From: an uncultured Ruminococcus sp. | GTDB taxonomy: Bacteria; Bacillota; Clostridia; Lachnospirales; Lachnospiraceae | Assembly: GCA_900066355.1 (NCBI GenBank) | Contig: FMEL01000011.1 | Location: forward strand, 73,148-137,147 | DNA: 64,000 nucleotides | Direction: 5' to 3' | Shown here: one piece after another, positions 53,596-63,000 of the stretch | Position numbering within the stretch: the first letter of the stretch is position 1 | How the letters are laid out: each line of letters begins with the position of its first letter | Translations under genes and position numbers: made by a program | Notes under the pieces: generated by a model | Databases searched by the model: none | What the model was told of the DNA's origin: nothing | What the model saw: only the letters and a program-made list of their open reading frames with translations

Positions 53596-54129
53596 ATGAA
53601 CAAAAAAGAAAATCATTCCGCAAAAAGTGAGATAGAGCAGGCTTTGCTTCGTCTCATGACACAGAAATCCTATATGGATATCACTGTGACGGACATTGTG
53701 CAGGAGGCGAAAGTCGCGCGGGTTTCTTTTTACAGAAATTTTGCATCTATTTCGGAGGTATTGGACAGTATCGCAGATGCGACTGCAGAGAAGTTGAATA
53801 TCGAGTTTCTGCCGATGCTGGATACGACAGATGAGCGTAAAATACGGGAGTATCTGTTTAATTATTTTTATCAGATATCATTGAATTATAAAGAAATGTG
53901 GGCAATCCGCGGACTGAATATGGATTTTTTTACAAAACGCCTCGGAGAAAAAATCCATGAAAAACGTAAAGCCGTCGAGTCCGCAGACCCGAATATGGAA
54001 GAGAAATATGGATGGGTTGTAAAACTCTGCGTACTGGATGGCGTATCCAGGCGCTGGATCATGGATGAAATGAAAGAAACACCGGAAGAAATGATCGATT
54101 ATGTAATGCCGATCATCAAGTCATTATAA
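53596..54129 (+). CDS. TetR/AcrR-family transcriptional regulator
   Basis: A 177-aa regulator with an N-terminal helix-turn-helix (KSEIEQALLRLMTQKSYMDITVTDIVQEAKVARVSFYRNFASISEVL) and a variable helical ligand domain. It resembles TetR proteins placed before DegV genes in Bacillota, where it may control fatty-acid related genes. AGGAGAA precedes the ATG. The DegV gene begins 40 nt after its stop. Confidence 0.88.
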   Translation: MNKKENHSAKSEIEQALLRLMTQKSYMDITVTDIVQEAKVARVSFYRNFASISEVLDSIADATAEKLNIEFLPMLDTTDERKIREYLFNYFYQISLNYKEMWAIRGLNMDFFTKRLGEKIHEKRKAVESADPNMEEKYGWVVKLCVLDGVSRRWIMDEMKETPEEMIDYVMPIIKSL

Positions 54130-54168
54130 GAAGTTTGAACAGTGGAAATACAAAGGAGCAGAAACAAT

Positions 54169-55041
54169 ATGAAAAAAACAGGAATCATGACAGACAGTCA
54201 CAGCGGAATTTTACCGGAAGAAGCAGAACGACTTGGTATAAGAGTTCTTCCGATGCCTTTTTATATCGGAGAGAAACTTTATCGTGAAGGTGTAGATCTA
54301 TCCAGGGATGAATTTTATGATATGCTTCGAAAGGGCATAGATGTGTCTACTTCACAGCCGTCCCCGGCAGAAGTTATTGATATGTGGAAAGAAATGCTGA
54401 AAGAATACGAGGAAATCGTCTATATTCCTCTCAGCAGCGCGCTGAGCGGTTCCTGTATGGCAGCAGCGGCAATGGCAAATGATGATGCATTTGCCGGAAA
54501 GGTATTTGTCGTTGATAATGGCCGTGTGGCGACACCAATGCACCGTTCTGTCCTTGACGCAGTAGAGATGGTGGAAAAAGGATACAGCGCAGCCGAGATC
54601 AAGAAGATTTTGGAGGAAACCAGAGAAAAAATGACCATCTACATCGGCCTCAGCACACTGGAATACCTGAAAAAAGGCGGAAGAATAAGTTCCGTAACCG
54701 CACTGGCGGCAAATGTCCTGAATATCAAACCTGTCATGCATTTCAGCACAGGAAAACTTGATACCTACCAGAAATGCCGCGGACTGAAAAAGTCACGTAA
54801 GGTCATGATCGATGCAATGAAGGAAGAACTGGAGACAAATTTTGCAAAAGAATATGCAGCAGGAGAAGTATACCTGATGGCGGCATCCAGCAGCAACGAT
54901 GAAGTGACAGAAGAATGGGTAAATCAGATCCGGGAAAGCTTTCCGGGAATGGAAGTTATGTGTGATAAGCTTTCCTTCGGCCTGTCCTGCCATATCGGTC
55001 CGGATGGACTCGGAATCGGATGTACCTGCAAGCCAGTATAA
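54169..55041 (+). CDS. DegV family fatty-acid-binding protein
   Basis: A 290-aa protein: TGIMTDSHSGILPEEAERLGIRVLPMPFYIGEKLYREGVD, then SQPSPAEVIDMW and IPLSSALSGSCMAA. DegV proteins bind fatty acids and can deliver them to the FakA kinase. The start ATG 54169 follows AAAGGAG. It is co-transcribed with the TetR gene; a fakA partner is not present in the window. Confidence 0.92.
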   Translation: MKKTGIMTDSHSGILPEEAERLGIRVLPMPFYIGEKLYREGVDLSRDEFYDMLRKGIDVSTSQPSPAEVIDMWKEMLKEYEEIVYIPLSSALSGSCMAAAAMANDDAFAGKVFVVDNGRVATPMHRSVLDAVEMVEKGYSAAEIKKILEETREKMTIYIGLSTLEYLKKGGRISSVTALAANVLNIKPVMHFSTGKLDTYQKCRGLKKSRKVMIDAMKEELETNFAKEYAAGEVYLMAASSSNDEVTEEWVNQIRESFPGMEVMCDKLSFGLSCHIGPDGLGIGCTCKPV

Positions 55042-55116
55042 AAGAGCCTCTTGACTTTATAAAGTATAAAAGGGATAATCTTTTATATACATATGAAAAT
55101 TGCAGGAGGGTTTAAA

Positions 55117-56241
55117 ATGGAAAAACCTACAGTTTATTTTACGGATTTCCGCTGCCCGGTCGGAACCAGCCAGCTTGACAAGCTGAAAAAACTCTGTATC
55201 GCAGCCGGTATCAAAGATATTGATATGGACGGTAAATTTGTAGCAATCAAAATGCATTTTGGTGAGCTGGGAAATCTGGCATTCCTACGTCCGAACTATG
55301 CCAAAGCAGTAGCAGATCTGTGTAAAGAGCAGGGTGGTATGCCGTTTCTGACAGACTGCAATACACTGTATCCGGGAAGCAGAAAAAACGCACTGGAACA
55401 TCTGGACTGTGCAAATCTCAATGGATTTAATACAATTACGACAGGCTGTCAGATTATCATTGGCGACGGACTTCGCGGAACCGATGAAGTAGAAGTTCCT
55501 GTTGTAAATGGAGAATACTGCAAGACCGCATTTATCGGACATGCGATCATGGATGCAGACATTTTTATCAGTCTGACTCATTTCAAAGGTCATGAGACTA
55601 CCGGATTCGGCGGCGCACTGAAAAACATCGGTATGGGCTGCGGAAGCCGTGCAGGAAAGATGCAGCAGCATTCAAGCGGAAAACCGGCGATCAACGAAGA
55701 AGTCTGTCGTGGCTGCCGCCGCTGTGCAAAAGAATGTGGCAGTGATGCGATTACATATGTCAACAAAAAAGCAGTGATCGATTATGATAAATGCAAAGGC
55801 TGCGGCCGTTGCATCGGAGCCTGCAGTTTTGATGCTGTATACAATCCGAACAGCAGTGCAAACGAACTTCTTGACCGTAAGATGGCAGAATATGCGCAGG
55901 CTGTCTGTCATGGCCGTCCGCATTTCCATATTGCGCTGGTTCAGGATATCAGCCCGAACTGCGACTGCCATGGAGAGAATGATGCACCGATTCTTCCGGA
56001 TATCGGAATGTTTGCAAGTTTTGACCCGGTTGCACTGGATCAGGCATGTGCAGATGCATGTCTGAAGGCAACACCGATCGCAGACAGTCAGCTTGGAGAA
56101 CATCTGGCAGAGCCTGGATGGCATTGCCACCATGATCATTTCAAAGATTCCAATTCAAACATCGAATGGAAAGCAACTCTTGACCAGGCAGAAAAAGTCG
56201 GACTTGGAACCAGAGAATACGAATTAAAAAGAATTAAATAA
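55117..56241 (+). CDS. DUF362 protein with two 4Fe-4S clusters
   Basis: A 374-aa protein. The DUF362 part (VYFTDFRCPVGTSQLDKLKKLC ... GELGNLAFLRPNYAKAV) is followed by two ferredoxin motifs: CRGCRRCAKECGSDAI and CKGCGRCIGACSFDAV. The C-terminal part resumes DUF362. The function is unknown; an iron-sulfur electron-transfer role is implied. AGGAGG precedes ATG 55117. Confidence 0.9.
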   Translation: MEKPTVYFTDFRCPVGTSQLDKLKKLCIAAGIKDIDMDGKFVAIKMHFGELGNLAFLRPNYAKAVADLCKEQGGMPFLTDCNTLYPGSRKNALEHLDCANLNGFNTITTGCQIIIGDGLRGTDEVEVPVVNGEYCKTAFIGHAIMDADIFISLTHFKGHETTGFGGALKNIGMGCGSRAGKMQQHSSGKPAINEEVCRGCRRCAKECGSDAITYVNKKAVIDYDKCKGCGRCIGACSFDAVYNPNSSANELLDRKMAEYAQAVCHGRPHFHIALVQDISPNCDCHGENDAPILPDIGMFASFDPVALDQACADACLKATPIADSQLGEHLAEPGWHCHHDHFKDSNSNIEWKATLDQAEKVGLGTREYELKRIK

Positions 56242-56261
56242 TCACAGGAGAGGGCTGATTT

Positions 56262-57635
56262 ATGGAAAAACAGCATCATGAGAGAAGCACGTTTTCCGGC
56301 AAACTCGGATTTGTACTATCCGCGGCCGGAGCTTCCGTCGGACTGGGAAATATCTGGAGATTCCCGTATCTGGCGGCAAAATACGGCGGCGGCATTTTTT
56401 TACTGATTTATATTATTCTGGCACTGACATTTGGTTATTCAATGATCGTGGCAGAGACTGCACTTGGACGAATGACGAAGAAAAGTCCGGTCGGTGCTTT
56501 TGCCAAATTCGGCAAATCTAAATGGCTGTCATTCGGCGGCTGGATCAACGCGATCATTCCGATCCTGATCGTGCCGTATTACTCAGTAATCGGCGGCTGG
56601 GTAATCAAATACCTGATTGAATATGTAAAGGGCAACAGCCAGAAGCTTGCGACAGACGGATATTTCTCAGAATTTATTTCCAATGGAGTATCCACAGAAG
56701 TCTGTTTTTTGATTTTTGCGGTATTCACAGTAGCAATCATTTATGCAGGGGTACGTAACGGTGTTGAGCGTGTTTCGAAATTTATGATGCCGGTTCTGGT
56801 ATTTTTGTCTATTCTGATCACAGTTTATTCTGTGACAAGACCGGGAGCACTGGAAGGCGTAAAATATTTCCTGATACCGAATATTGAGAATTTCTCATGG
56901 ATGACCGTTGTGGCAGCAATGGGACAGATGTTCTATTCACTTTCAATCGCTATGGGTATTCTGGTAACTTTTGGTTCCTACATGAAAAAAGACGTATCCA
57001 TTGAAGGTTCCACAACAAACGTAGAAATCTTTGATACAGCGATCGCAATCATGGCAGGTCTGATGATCATTCCGGCAGTCTTTGCATTCTCAGGCGGAGA
57101 TCCGGATACACTGCAGGCAGGACCGTCCCTGATGTTTATCACGATTCCGAAAGTCTTTGCAAGCATGGGACTGGGAACCCCGATCGGAATTTTATTCTTT
57201 GTGCTGGTACTCTGTGCGGCACTGACAAGTTCGATTGCTTTGACCGAAAGTGCTGTATCGACCTTTCAGGATGAGTTGAAATGGTGCAGACAGAAGTCCA
57301 CACTGGTAGTCGGTGCGATCATGCTTGTTCTCGGAAGTCTTTCTTCCCTGGGATATGGACCGCTTGCCTGTGTAAAGATCATCGGAATGCAGTTCCTTGA
57401 TTTCTTTGACTTCCTGACAAACTCTGTGATGATGCCGATCGCGGCATTTGCGACCTGTCTTCTGATCTCCAGAGTGATCGGTGTGAAGAAGATCGAGGAA
57501 GAAGTTCTGCATGGCGAAGGCACATTTAAGAGAAAGAAAGTCTTTAATTTTATGATCCGGTATCTCTGCCCGATCTTTGCGGTAATCATTCTTTTGAGTT
57601 CCGTGGCGAACGCATTTGGATGGATTTCCATGTAA
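56262..57635 (+). CDS. Sodium-dependent transporter (neurotransmitter:sodium symporter family)
   Basis: A 457-aa membrane protein with about eleven to twelve helices. It starts with the family signature GKLGFVLSAAGASVGLGNIWRFPYLAAKYGGGIFLLIYIIL, including the substrate/sodium-binding NIWRFPY. In bacteria this family imports amino acids such as Trp, Leu or Ala with sodium. It follows the DUF362 gene by 20 nt and ends at a strong terminator. Confidence 0.93.
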   Translation: MEKQHHERSTFSGKLGFVLSAAGASVGLGNIWRFPYLAAKYGGGIFLLIYIILALTFGYSMIVAETALGRMTKKSPVGAFAKFGKSKWLSFGGWINAIIPILIVPYYSVIGGWVIKYLIEYVKGNSQKLATDGYFSEFISNGVSTEVCFLIFAVFTVAIIYAGVRNGVERVSKFMMPVLVFLSILITVYSVTRPGALEGVKYFLIPNIENFSWMTVVAAMGQMFYSLSIAMGILVTFGSYMKKDVSIEGSTTNVEIFDTAIAIMAGLMIIPAVFAFSGGDPDTLQAGPSLMFITIPKVFASMGLGTPIGILFFVLVLCAALTSSIALTESAVSTFQDELKWCRQKSTLVVGAIMLVLGSLSSLGYGPLACVKIIGMQFLDFFDFLTNSVMMPIAAFATCLLISRVIGVKKIEEEVLHGEGTFKRKKVFNFMIRYLCPIFAVIILLSSVANAFGWISM

Positions 57636-57652
57636 AACAGATATAAATATAG

Positions 57653-57722
57653 AAGAACATCTTGTTGAAAGAGAGTTTCGTAGATTTTTCGTTTATTCTT
57701 TCACACAAGGTGTTCTTTTTTT
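57653..57722 (+). terminator. Rho-independent terminator after the sodium symporter gene
   Basis: AGAACATCTTGT ... ACAAGGTGTTCT then T-run. An inner GAAAGA/TCTTTC pair is present. Confidence 0.85.
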
Positions 57723-57794
57723 GATAAAATGATGATACAAGGTTAAAGGGACTGAAACTATATAAGTCCGGATACCGGAGGAGGAATATTGTCT

Positions 57795-58532
57795 ATGTTC
57801 AGAATAGCAATATGCGATGACAGTGAAAGAGATTTACGTTTAAATTTGGATATGGTAAATAAATGGAAAGATGATAATTCCGACAGTGAGATTGTGGTGG
57901 ATGCGTTTCACAATCCGAATGATTTGCTGGAAAGTCATACAGAAGATATGTATCATTTGTGGATATTGGATATTGTGATGCCGGAGCGGGACGGAATCAG
58001 TCTGGCACGCGAAATTCGCAAAAAAGGCGACGAGACAATGGTCATATATACTTCGTCCACCACAGAATATGCAATGGATGCTTTTGGAATTCATGCACTG
58101 GGATATCTACTAAAGCCGGTCGAGTACGCAGAATTGAAAAAAACACTCGATATGACCAAGACTTTATATGATGCAAGACCACAGAAATATATGCATATCA
58201 TGAGTGAAGAAGGTCCGCAGAAGGTTCCGATCATGGACATTACTTATGTAGAAAATATAGGAAGAAATGTAAGATATAACCTTCGAAGCGGACGGGAGAT
58301 CGAAGCAGGCAGACGTAACGGAACTTTTGAGGAGGTGGTTGCACCCCTTGCAGATGAAAAGGAATTTGTGCAGACACATAAATCATTTTTTGTGAATCTG
58401 AAATACATAAAGAGCATAAGAGAAAATTATGTTCTGCTTGATAACGGGACAGAAATTCCGGTCGCGAAGCGCCGTAAGACGGAGCTGCAGAACAAATATA
58501 TGGCCTATACGTTTGGAGATGAAATCATATGA
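57795..58532 (+). CDS. LytTR response regulator (AgrA-like)
   Basis: A 245-aa regulator: receiver domain (FRIAICDDSERDL, phospho-Asp in WILDIVMPERDG, ending YLLKPV) and a LytTR DNA-binding domain (about 140-245: YVENIGRNVRYNLRSGREIEAGRRNGTFEE ... FVQTHKSFFVNLKYIKSI). GGAGGAGGAA lies 10 nt before ATG 57795; an in-frame TTG at 57789 is closer. It overlaps the kinase gene by ATGA. No signalling-peptide gene is visible nearby. Confidence 0.92.
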   Translation: MFRIAICDDSERDLRLNLDMVNKWKDDNSDSEIVVDAFHNPNDLLESHTEDMYHLWILDIVMPERDGISLAREIRKKGDETMVIYTSSTTEYAMDAFGIHALGYLLKPVEYAELKKTLDMTKTLYDARPQKYMHIMSEEGPQKVPIMDITYVENIGRNVRYNLRSGREIEAGRRNGTFEEVVAPLADEKEFVQTHKSFFVNLKYIKSIRENYVLLDNGTEIPVAKRRKTELQNKYMAYTFGDEII

Positions 58533-59809
58533 ATGAATTTTTAATCTATCGATCATCTATGATTTTTCAGCTTGCTTTTTTGCTTCTGTTTCTTCCGCTG
58601 ACGAAACAAAAATGGAAAGTGATAATGGGAACGGCAACGGCATTTATCCTGACGAGTATTGTGGATTATATGAATTTTGACCCGACGGTGCATATGAACA
58701 GGCTGCTTAACGTGTTGCTGTGGGTTGTTATTGTGCAGGCAGCGGCTCTGTTCCTTTGCAGATATTCAGACTGGCGGGCAGTTTTCACAGTACTTTGTTC
58801 ATCAAACTATGTGATGATTGGAAATGTAGTTGCAGAAGTGGTTCTTGTTTTTTGTGGGGGCATGGCACGGGCATTGACAAGTCAGATATTGATTCATGCA
58901 ACGTTGCTCTATCTGCTTGTACGTACCGTTAGAAAAAATTATCTTATGGAGTTGGAAATGGCGAACAGGAAATGGAACCGTATCTGTCTGATGCCGATTT
59001 TGTTTTATATAACGGTTTATGGAATGACTGTGTGGCCGGTTTCTATTGCAGAGGTGCCGAATATCTGTGGAGCACTTATATGTGTGTTTCTTCTGATGGG
59101 TTTTTATTATGTGTCACTGATCATCGGTATTGCACAATCCAGAAATGAGGCAGAGAAGATCAACGCATCGGCCCTTATGGAGAAATATACGGAGGGTATC
59201 CTGCATGAGGCAAGGACCGTGCGGAATCACCAGAAACTACTGGCTATTCAAAGACACGACCTCCGTCATCAGTATGCGCTGATTAAAAGCCTTCTGGATG
59301 AAGGACAGTATGATGAGATATACCAATTACTGGAAAAGTCAGGACAGCAGCTTGAATCCCTGAAAGAAATCCGGTACTGCGAAAATTCCATTGTCAATGG
59401 CATTATCGGAATCTATCATGCGAAAGCTGAAAGAGCGCAAATTGACTTTACCTACAAGATAGATGTCCCGGCAGAGTTTGAGCAGGCAAAAGATTTCGGC
59501 TTTGCGACTATGCTCAGCAATCTTCTTGAAAATGCATTTATAGCGGTATGCAAAGTTCCGGATTCGCAGGAAAGAAAAGTATCTGTCAGAATCGAACCCA
59601 AAAAAGAACAGCTCATCATCGAAATCAGAAATAATTATTTTGGAAAACTGGACATTTCAAGGGAGACGGGACTTCCGGTAACAGATAAAGTTGACGGTCA
59701 TGGATACGGACTTGTCAGTGTGAGTAACTATGCACGTAAAAGTGGTGCACTACTGAAATTCCGTCCGGAAGGACAGTTGTTGGTCGTGCAGTATATCACA
59801 AATTTATAG
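58529..59809 (+). CDS. Sensor histidine kinase, AgrC/GHKL type
   Basis: A 426-aa membrane kinase with about six N-terminal helices (residues 1-205), a helical linker with the His box region (QRHDLRHQYALIKSLLDEG), and a GHKL ATPase domain (LSNLLENAFIAV, DKVDGHGYGLVSV). It is the partner of the LytTR regulator (4-bp overlap). The large adhesin gene is the next gene downstream and is a plausible target. Confidence 0.92.
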   Translation: MNEFLIYRSSMIFQLAFLLLFLPLTKQKWKVIMGTATAFILTSIVDYMNFDPTVHMNRLLNVLLWVVIVQAAALFLCRYSDWRAVFTVLCSSNYVMIGNVVAEVVLVFCGGMARALTSQILIHATLLYLLVRTVRKNYLMELEMANRKWNRICLMPILFYITVYGMTVWPVSIAEVPNICGALICVFLLMGFYYVSLIIGIAQSRNEAEKINASALMEKYTEGILHEARTVRNHQKLLAIQRHDLRHQYALIKSLLDEGQYDEIYQLLEKSGQQLESLKEIRYCENSIVNGIIGIYHAKAERAQIDFTYKIDVPAEFEQAKDFGFATMLSNLLENAFIAVCKVPDSQERKVSVRIEPKKEQLIIEIRNNYFGKLDISRETGLPVTDKVDGHGYGLVSVSNYARKSGALLKFRPEGQLLVVQYITNL

Positions 59810-59854
59810 GCAATTTTCATATAAAAAATTGTTTTTTTGTGTATACAATGTTGA

Positions 59855-59887
59855 AAATGCGCAAAAAAGGGAAAATATGCGTAAAAA
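59855..59887 (+). promoter_or_regulatory. Direct-repeat pair upstream of the adhesin gene, candidate LytTR site
   Basis: AAATGCGCAAAAA (59855-59867) and ATATGCGTAAAAA (59875-59887) with a 20-bp period. LytTR regulators bind pairs of about 9-bp direct repeats two helical turns apart. The 238-nt region between the kinase and the adhesin holds no ORF. Confidence 0.35.
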
Positions 59888-60047
59888 TAGTCGTGCTTGT
59901 CGATACGTAAGAAATTATAATATATTTTGTATAATCATATTTAAATATCATATGCATAGTCTGTCAATGCGAACGGGAAGGCTTTGCGAAATATGAATAT
60001 TTATTATTATAAATTCAATTACAATAAGGAAAGGATGGAATGAAGAG

Positions 60048-63000
60048 ATGAAAAAATTTGAAAAAGGTAAACGATTTTTAACATTTCTTCTTGTTGCTCT
60101 GATGGTCGTACAGCAGAGCAGTGTAACTACACTGGCTGAGGAGCTGGCGGAATACACCCAGGAAGCACAGAATCAGGATACGGAGGCAGTAGCTGAAGTA
60201 TCGGAGGCGAGTGAACCGGAGGCATCTGTTCCCGATTCAGATAAGGCACAGGAGCAGCAACCGGCAGCAGAGGAACCGGCGGCACCGGCAGAGCAGGAGA
60301 CTGCAGAAGTGACAGAAGCTCCGCAGGCAACAGAAGCTCCGGCACAGGAAGCTGCACCGACAGAAGCACCTGCACAGGAAGCAGAGCAGACAGAGGCTCC
60401 GCAGGAGAATGCAGCAGTTACGGAGACACCACAGGCAACAGAAGCTCCGGCTGTTACAGAGGCACCGGCAGAGACAGCTACAAAGGCTCAGTTCAGTGGC
60501 GCAGTTGATAATGCAACTGCAAACGTTACCCTGTCACAGCCTATTTCTGACAAAGCTGTTTTCGTAGCAAAGCAGTACAGCGTAGATTCCGATTATTTTG
60601 TAAATAATGCAGAAGCAGCCGTATCACAGTGGGTAATAAACAACGGACTTACCGTTCTCGATGCAACCGCATATGATATGCATTTTGAAGAAGACGGACA
60701 GGAAATCGCAGTCAATCAGTCTGCAAATGTCAGCCTGTCATTCAATAGCCCGATCCTTACCATGACCGGAGACGCAGGAGTTCCTTCTAATATATATGTA
60801 CTTCATATCGTAAACGGACAGGCAGTTGCAGCAGGAAGCGCATCACAGGACGGCAACGGCGCAGTAGTTGCAGCGAATGTTGTCACAGAGGGATTCTCTC
60901 CGTTTGTATTTGTGAAGGCAGTGAGTGGGGATGCGGTGGAGCCAGCGGAAAGCTCCGCAGATTTATCTAATTTCGTTACATCAGTAACTTTGAATGGGGC
61001 GGAATGGAACGATAACACTACAATTTTGCCAGATACAGATTACGAAATCGAATTAACGTTTAAGGAGAATCAGGAAGGAATGCAGTTTAATACTGCAGGA
61101 GAACTGGAATATACTTTACCTGATGCACTATTAAACTCATGGCTTGCTTCAGCACAGGAATTTGATTTGAATATCGATGGACATACGGTAACGGGTAATA
61201 AAGCACGTCTGTCCAAAGATGGAAGGACGTTAATTGTAAAGCTGAACAATAATGATCCAAATCTGACAGGTTCTGGAGATGTTCATTTCTGGATAAAAAT
61301 TGGTGCGAAATTTGATGCAAATAAAAATGGACAGGAAATCAAATTCGGAGCCAGTACAAACAAGACACTTCATATAGATAATAGCAGTAGTGTGTCTATA
61401 AATAAAACTCATTCTGATTATGATTCCAATAAAAATGAACTTACATATACTGTTGAAGTAACATCGAAGGGCGCAAACCAGAAGGTGCAGGTAACTGATG
61501 CGCTTTCGGGAGAAATCCTCAAATTCAAGGAAATCAAATCAATTACATCAAATAAAAGAGATAATCTCAGTCAGGATGTTACTCCTTCAGGAAACGGTTT
61601 TCAGTATGCAGTAGGAGATATGGTTCATGATGAGGTTGTTACCATCACATATACTGCAGAAGTAGATTACAGTAAGATACCGGCAAATGGTACTGTGTCT
61701 GTAGACAATAAGAAAAACACAGCAAGTGTTATTGTTGATGGAGAGAAAAAAGAAGAGAAAACAGATACATATGATAAGGATATTAATAACAAAATCTCTA
61801 TTTCCAAATCAATGACAGGCGCTACAGAAAATGGTGTGGTAACAGATCCGAGTAATATACCCTGGAAGCTTGTAGTAAATGAATCAAAGCGAGCATCTAT
61901 GTCCGGGAAGAATATTACCGACACGATCGATAGCAATTCACAGGCATACATGCATTATACAGGCAGTGGAATTACGATTCAGGTATCTACTGGTGAGGTC
62001 AGAACTATTCCGTGGTCAAATCTTAATTTAGCCAAAGACAGTAATGGAAATATTATCAGTTGGTCATATACAGCACCGGAGAGTGATGGAAATGTCTCTT
62101 ATGAGATCAGCTATGCAACTGCGGCTGATAACTCCAGCTTCTATGATAAAACTGATCTGAAAAACAATGCATCTGTAGATGGCGGTGGCAGTGGAAGTGC
62201 GACAGCACCAGTTGGACCGAATGAGGGAAATAAAGGAGCTGCTATTGCTAAACAAGGAAAGCTGAGTGCAGATCACAAAAAAATTACATGGACCATCACA
62301 GTAACCGTACCGGTAAACGGAATTCCGAATGCAACGCTTGTAGACAGTCTGCCATGTAGTGATCCTTATCTGGATGTATATGATGGTGAAGGTATTACTG
62401 TGAAATATCTGGATGCAGATGAGACTCATACGGACACACTGTCTCAGGATAGAAAGACAATAACAATTGCATTTAGTTATAGAGACACCGATGGTACCAT
62501 AAAGAAAGGTCTGAAAGGCACCGGTGAAAAGAGAACATTAGAAATTACCTATAGCACTAATGTGGATTCCGAATGGGCACAAACAGATGAGGCATGGAGA
62601 TATGGTCATACCAATACTGCAAAGTTGACAGGACCAAATATAACAGCAAGTGATACAGTTCATGTTACCAAAACATCCCTTTCAAAATCTGGACAGTGCA
62701 ATGGAACAGTAAAGATTGGCAATGTTGATTATCCTAAATTTGATTTTACGTTAACATTCAAAGGTGATGTAACAGATGGGGATGAAGTTACAGATACGTT
62801 CCCAACAGAATACTTTAAAGTGTATGAAAACCCTCAGATTGCCGGTAGTAATAATCAATGGTATCAGGGTGAGACAAAAGGAGGAAATGTTTCAGCTACA
62901 TCTACAGGCTTTAAAATTGACAGTTATCCAAAGGATGCGGATAATGAATATTATAAGTATTACCAATTAAGATATACACTGATTCCAAAAGATGAGAATG